Below, piece by piece: positions 3,795 to 6,927 of a DNA stretch of 6,927 nucleotides (its first letter is position 1; each line of letters starts with the position of its first letter). The DNA lies in contig CAJPPF010000123.1 in NCBI GenBank assembly GCA_905372445.1, positions 1 through 6,927 on the forward strand, read 5' to 3'. The DNA is from an uncultured Prevotella sp. (GTDB taxonomy: Bacteria > Bacteroidota > Bacteroidia > Bacteroidales > Bacteroidaceae). The notes beneath the pieces are model-generated. The model was given only the letters and a program-made list of their open reading frames with translations. It did not search any database and had not been told where the DNA came from. The position numbers and the translations under genes were made by a program.

Positions 3795-5918
3795 TTACTT
3801 AAGAAGGTCTGCACGACCACCTACTTCCTCGAGGATTGTTTTGGCAATTGAGTTAGACACTGCCTCGTGGTGATCGTACTCCATTGATGAGGTAGCACGA
3901 CCGGAAGTGATTGTGCGGAGAGCTGTCACATAACCGAACATCTCTGCGAGTGGAACCATAGCCTTCACGATGCGTGCACCGCTACGAGCCTCTTCCATAC
4001 CCTGAACCATACCACGACGCTTGTTCAAGTCGCCGATGACATCACCCATGCTCTCTTCAGGAGTGACAACTTCTACCTTCATGATAGGCTCCATAAGAGC
4101 AGGACCTGCCTGAGGACATGCGTTCTTAAACGCATTACGTGCAGCAAGTTCGAATGACAGCTGGTCAGAGTCAACCGGGTGGAATGACCCATCGATGAGT
4201 GTCACTTTCAGACCTGTCACAGGATAACCACCGAGGACACCTGCCTTGAGACAGTCCTGGAAGCCTTTCTGTACAGCAGGAATGAATTCCTTAGGAACGT
4301 TACCGCCCTTAACCTCGTTGATGAACTGAAGATCGCCTTCTGTGTAATCGTCGTCCTTAGGACCAACATTAACGATGATGTCAGCGAACTTACCACGACC
4401 ACCTGACTGCTTCTTGTATACCTCACGGAGGTTAACCTCACGTGTGATAGCCTCCTTGTAGTTTACCTGTGGCTTACCCTGGTTACACTCTACCTTGAAC
4501 TCACGCTTCAGACGGTCAATGATGATGTCGAGGTGGAGCTCACCCATACCGGAGATCACGGTCTGTCCGCTCTGCTCGTCGGTATGAACGGTGAATGTCG
4601 GATCCTCCTCAGCAAGCTTTGCAAGACCGTTGTCAAGCTTAGCAATGTCAGCCTGTGACTTTGGCTCAACAGCGATAGAGATAACGGTGTCAGGGAAGCT
4701 CATTGACTCGAGCACGATCTCGTGACCCTCATCACAGAGAGTATCACCGGTACGTATATCCTTGAAACCTACACCTGAACCGATATCACCGGCAGCAATC
4801 ACTTCAACAGGGTTCTGCTTGTTTGAGTGCATCTGGAACAGACGGCTTATGCGCTCCTTCTTGCCGGAACGTGGGTTGTAAACGTATGAACCAGCTGCTA
4901 TCTTACCGGAGTAAACGCGGAAGAAGACAAGACGACCAACGTATGGGTCGGTTGCAATCTTGAACGCAAGAGCTGATGTAGGCTCGTCTTCTTTAGCGAG
5001 GAACTTAACCTCCACATTCTCGTCAGCAGGGTCTGTGCCGATAATCTCCTCGTTATCCATTGGCGAAGGGAGAAGTGCACAAACATAGTCGAGCATGGTC
5101 TGAACGCCCTTGTTCTTAAATGAAGAACCGCAGAGCATAGGCACACACTGCAGAGCAAGAGTACCCTTGCGTATAGCAGCGAGAAGTTCTTCCTCTGTGA
5201 TTGTTGAAGGATCATCGAAATACTTCTCCATGAGTGCCTCGTCGAACTCTGAGGCAGACTCGAGGAGTTTCTCGCGCCATTCGTTGCACTCGTCAACGAG
5301 GTCGGCAGGTATCTCCTCAACATTGTAGTCAGCACCCATTGTCTCATCATGCCAGAAGATAGCCTTCATCTTAAGAAGGTCAACAAGACCCTTGAAGGTC
5401 TCCTCTGCACCTATTGGGACACAGAGAGGCACGGGGTTTGCACCAAGAACGTCCTTCATCTGCTGAACCACATCGAAGAAGTTAGCACCTGAGCGGTCCA
5501 TCTTGTTTACATAACCGATACGTGGTACGTTATACTTGTCAGCCTGACGCCATACAGTCTCTGACTGTGGCTCAACGCCACCAACAGCACAATATGTTGC
5601 AACAGCACCGTCGAGAACGCGTAGTGAACGCTCTACCTCTGCAGTGAAGTCAACGTGTCCTGGAGTATCAATCAAATTGATCTTATACTGGTCGCCGTTG
5701 TACTTCCAGAAGCATGTGGTAGCAGCAGAGGTGATGGTAATACCACGCTCCTGCTCCTGAGCCATCCAGTCCATTGTTGCACTACCGTCGTGAGTCTCGC
5801 CAATCTTGTGAGTCTTACCGGTGTAGAAAAGGATACGCTCCGAAGTGGTAGTCTTACCAGCATCGATATGAGCCATAATACCAATATTACGGGTCAAATG
5901 TAAATCGTTCTTTGCCAT
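3795..5918 (-). CDS. fusA: Translation elongation factor G
   Basis: Complete EF-G, the GTPase that drives tRNA-mRNA translocation on the ribosome. At 707 aa it matches the family (about 690-710). The GTP-binding motifs are intact: P-loop AHIDAGKT (16-23), switch I RGITIT with Thr61, DTPGH (84-88) and NKMD (138-141). Domain III carries GMGELHLDIIIDRL, domain IV has QSGGRGKFADI and the tip loop around His580 (DGSFHPVDSDQL), and domain V starts near EPIMKVEV (about residue 610). Nothing suggests the divergent EF-G2 type. The ATG follows AAGGTAAAAAGAAA. It lies 24 nt after rpsG and 98 nt before rpsJ, the standard str-operon position. Several overlapping open frames on both strands are shadows of its codon pattern. 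Confidence 0.99.
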   Translation of the reverse strand: MAKNDLHLTRNIGIMAHIDAGKTTTSERILFYTGKTHKIGETHDGSATMDWMAQEQERGITITSAATTCFWKYNGDQYKINLIDTPGHVDFTAEVERSLRVLDGAVATYCAVGGVEPQSETVWRQADKYNVPRIGYVNKMDRSGANFFDVVQQMKDVLGANPVPLCVPIGAEETFKGLVDLLKMKAIFWHDETMGADYNVEEIPADLVDECNEWREKLLESASEFDEALMEKYFDDPSTITEEELLAAIRKGTLALQCVPMLCGSSFKNKGVQTMLDYVCALLPSPMDNEEIIGTDPADENVEVKFLAKEDEPTSALAFKIATDPYVGRLVFFRVYSGKIAAGSYVYNPRSGKKERISRLFQMHSNKQNPVEVIAAGDIGSGVGFKDIRTGDTLCDEGHEIVLESMSFPDTVISIAVEPKSQADIAKLDNGLAKLAEEDPTFTVHTDEQSGQTVISGMGELHLDIIIDRLKREFKVECNQGKPQVNYKEAITREVNLREVYKKQSGGRGKFADIIVNVGPKDDDYTEGDLQFINEVKGGNVPKEFIPAVQKGFQDCLKAGVLGGYPVTGLKVTLIDGSFHPVDSDQLSFELAARNAFKNACPQAGPALMEPIMKVEVVTPEESMGDVIGDLNKRRGMVQGMEEARSGARIVKAMVPLAEMFGYVTALRTITSGRATSSMEYDHHEAVSNSIAKTILEEVGGRADLLK

Positions 5919-5942
5919 TTTCTTTTTACCTTAAATATTTGA

Positions 5943-6419
5943 TTAGAAACGGAAATGAGCGAACGCACGGTTAGCCTCAGCCATACGGTGCATATCTTCC
6001 TTACGCTTGAATGCGCCACCCTGATTGTTATAAGCATCCTGAATCTCTGCAGCGAGCTTCTCAGCCATTGACTTACCACCACGCTTGCGGGCAAAGAGTA
6101 TCATGTTCTTCATTGACACGCTCTCCTTACGGTCCGGACGAATCTCTGTCGGAACCTGGAATGTGGCGCCACCGATACGACGACTCTTCACCTCTACCTG
6201 TGGAGTGATGTTATCGAGAGCCTGCTTCCATATTTCAAGCGGAGACTTCTCTTCCTTAGCCATCTTGTCTTTTACGATGTCAAGAGCAGTGTAGAAGATC
6301 TCATAAGAGGTGTTCTTCTTACCATCATACATCAAGTGATTTACAAACTTTGTGACCTTCTGGTCACCGAAGACAGGATCAGGAAGGATCACATGCTTCT
6401 TTGGTTTTGCTTTTCTCAT
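5943..6419 (-). CDS. rpsG: 30S ribosomal protein S7
   Basis: Complete S7, the primary 16S rRNA binder that nucleates assembly of the 30S head; in E. coli it represses its own operon by binding the rpsL-rpsG spacer. At 158 aa it has the normal length. Signatures: DPVFGD (14-19) with VTKFVNHLMYDGKK directly after, a central VEVKSRRIGGATFQVPTEI segment, and the C-terminal KRKEDMHRMAEANRAFAHF (from about 138). The start ATG follows an AAAAAGAAAAA stretch. It stands 215 nt after rpsL, a long and structured spacer, and 24 nt before fusA. Confidence 0.98.
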   Translation of the reverse strand: MRKAKPKKHVILPDPVFGDQKVTKFVNHLMYDGKKNTSYEIFYTALDIVKDKMAKEEKSPLEIWKQALDNITPQVEVKSRRIGGATFQVPTEIRPDRKESVSMKNMILFARKRGGKSMAEKLAAEIQDAYNNQGGAFKRKEDMHRMAEANRAFAHFRF

Positions 6420-6545
6420 TTTTTCTTTTTAATGATTTTGTTTGTCTGGGGCTGTTCGTTCAAATCGTCTTCAGTACCATCTCTTTGGTGCTTACTCAAC
6501 CTATTTACTTACAATTCTCCAGCAAAACTGATTAATAATTGTTTT

Positions 6546-6618
6546 GAGTCATCTTCTGACGACTCCTACCCCACACCTCGTTACCGGAACTCGCGCTCCC
6601 ATATATATAGTAAGGTGT
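6546..6618 (-). promoter_or_regulatory. Structured RNA in the rpsL-rpsG spacer, candidate ribosomal-protein regulatory site
   Basis: Read on the transcript (minus) strand, three helices can form. The outer one pairs ACACCT (complement of 6613-6618) with AGGTGT (complement of 6573-6578) and continues with TAC/GTA after a bulge. Inside it GGGA (complement of 6597-6600) pairs with TTCC (complement of 6586-6589). A separate hairpin follows: GAGTCGTC and GATGACTC around an AGAA loop (complement of 6546-6565). The second and third need a G-U pair that exists only in the minus-strand RNA, which favours an RNA rather than a DNA role. No U-run follows, so it is not a terminator. In E. coli S7 binds the equivalent spacer. 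A similar role here is inference. Confidence 0.5.
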
Positions 6619-6634
6619 CAGAGTGTAAGTGTTC

Positions 6635-6925
6635 TTACTTCTTAGCCTTCGGACGCTTAGCACCGTACTTTGAACGACGCTGTGTACGTGAAGCGACACC
6701 TGCGGTATCAAGAGTACCACGAACGATGTGATAACGTACACCCGGAAGGTCCTTTACACGACCACCACGTACAAGCACGATAGAGTGTTCCTGAAGGTTG
6801 TGGCCCTCTCCTGGAATGTAAGAGTTCACTTCCTTCTGGTTTGTCAAACGAACACGGGCAACCTTACGCATTGCCGAATTAGGCTTCTTTGGGGTTGTTG
6901 TATAAACACGAACACACACACCGCG
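6635..6925 (-). CDS. rpsL: 30S ribosomal protein S12, 5' end cut by window edge
   Basis: This is the last 96 residues of S12, a decoding-centre protein of the 30S subunit. The frame is open to the window edge and begins RGVCVRVYTTTPKKPNSA, so about 30 N-terminal residues and the start codon lie outside. The two loops that face the decoding site are present with wild-type lysines: TTPKKPNSA (streptomycin position Lys43 in E. coli numbering) and GGRVKDLPG (Lys88, followed by the Asp that is methylthiolated in many bacteria). The C-terminal RSKYGAKRPKAKK is typical. It is the first visible gene of the str operon, followed after 215 nt by rpsG. Confidence 0.98.
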   Translation of the reverse strand, partial: RGVCVRVYTTTPKKPNSAMRKVARVRLTNQKEVNSYIPGEGHNLQEHSIVLVRGGRVKDLPGVRYHIVRGTLDTAGVASRTQRRSKYGAKRPKAKK

Positions 6926-6927
6926 AC

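Noticed and set aside
6336..6731. Plus-strand 131-aa open frame across the rpsL-rpsG spacer
   Set aside because: It overlaps rpsG and rpsL ends on the opposite strand and has no domain features. It is a shadow plus spacer sequence.

Overview
The window looks like a Bacteroidales chromosome, most probably Prevotella or a close relative. The reasons are: (i) the ribosomal proteins and EF-G are of Bacteroidetes type; (ii) the start codons are preceded by A-rich stretches rather than strong Shine-Dalgarno sites; (iii) there is a TAnnTTTG-type -7 box; (iv) a fragment resembles the C-terminal tails common on Prevotella secreted proteins. The assignment rests on reading the sequence, not on a search.

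Layout. Left part, + strand (2-1824): the 3' end of a polyprenyl-phosphate sugar-1-phosphate transferase, then 15 bases later a complete DegT/DnrJ/EryC1/StrS-family PLP aminotransferase, closed by a strong two-tier terminator hairpin. This is the tail of a surface-polysaccharide or glycan operon: the aminotransferase would make an amino-sugar nucleotide and the transferase would load a sugar phosphate on the lipid carrier.

Middle part (about 1825-3372) is a gene-poor stretch of remnants. It holds a possible C-terminal gene fragment, a frameshifted and truncated WbuC-type cupin gene, a pair of inverted repeats, and a fragment of the C-terminal tail of a secreted protein that contains a candidate promoter box. 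One intact small gene follows (60 aa, acidic, unrecognised function, own terminator). After it comes a roughly 320-bp stretch bounded by imperfect inverted repeats, with two inverted copies of a REP-like palindrome inside it, which looks like a MITE or IS remnant. The stretch ends at a bidirectional terminator.

Right part, - strand (3391-6925): the str operon in the order rpsL (5' end cut by the window edge), rpsG, fusA, rpsJ. Two intercistronic spacers are unusually structured: rpsL-rpsG (215 nt) and fusA-rpsJ (98 nt). rpsJ is followed directly by a terminator and by the decayed region, not by rplC, so the usual str/S10 continuity appears broken here.

The ribosomal genes and the two polysaccharide genes are ordinary. 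What deserves attention is the middle region and the two intercistronic RNA structures. I see no CRISPR array, tRNA, rRNA or intact transposase.
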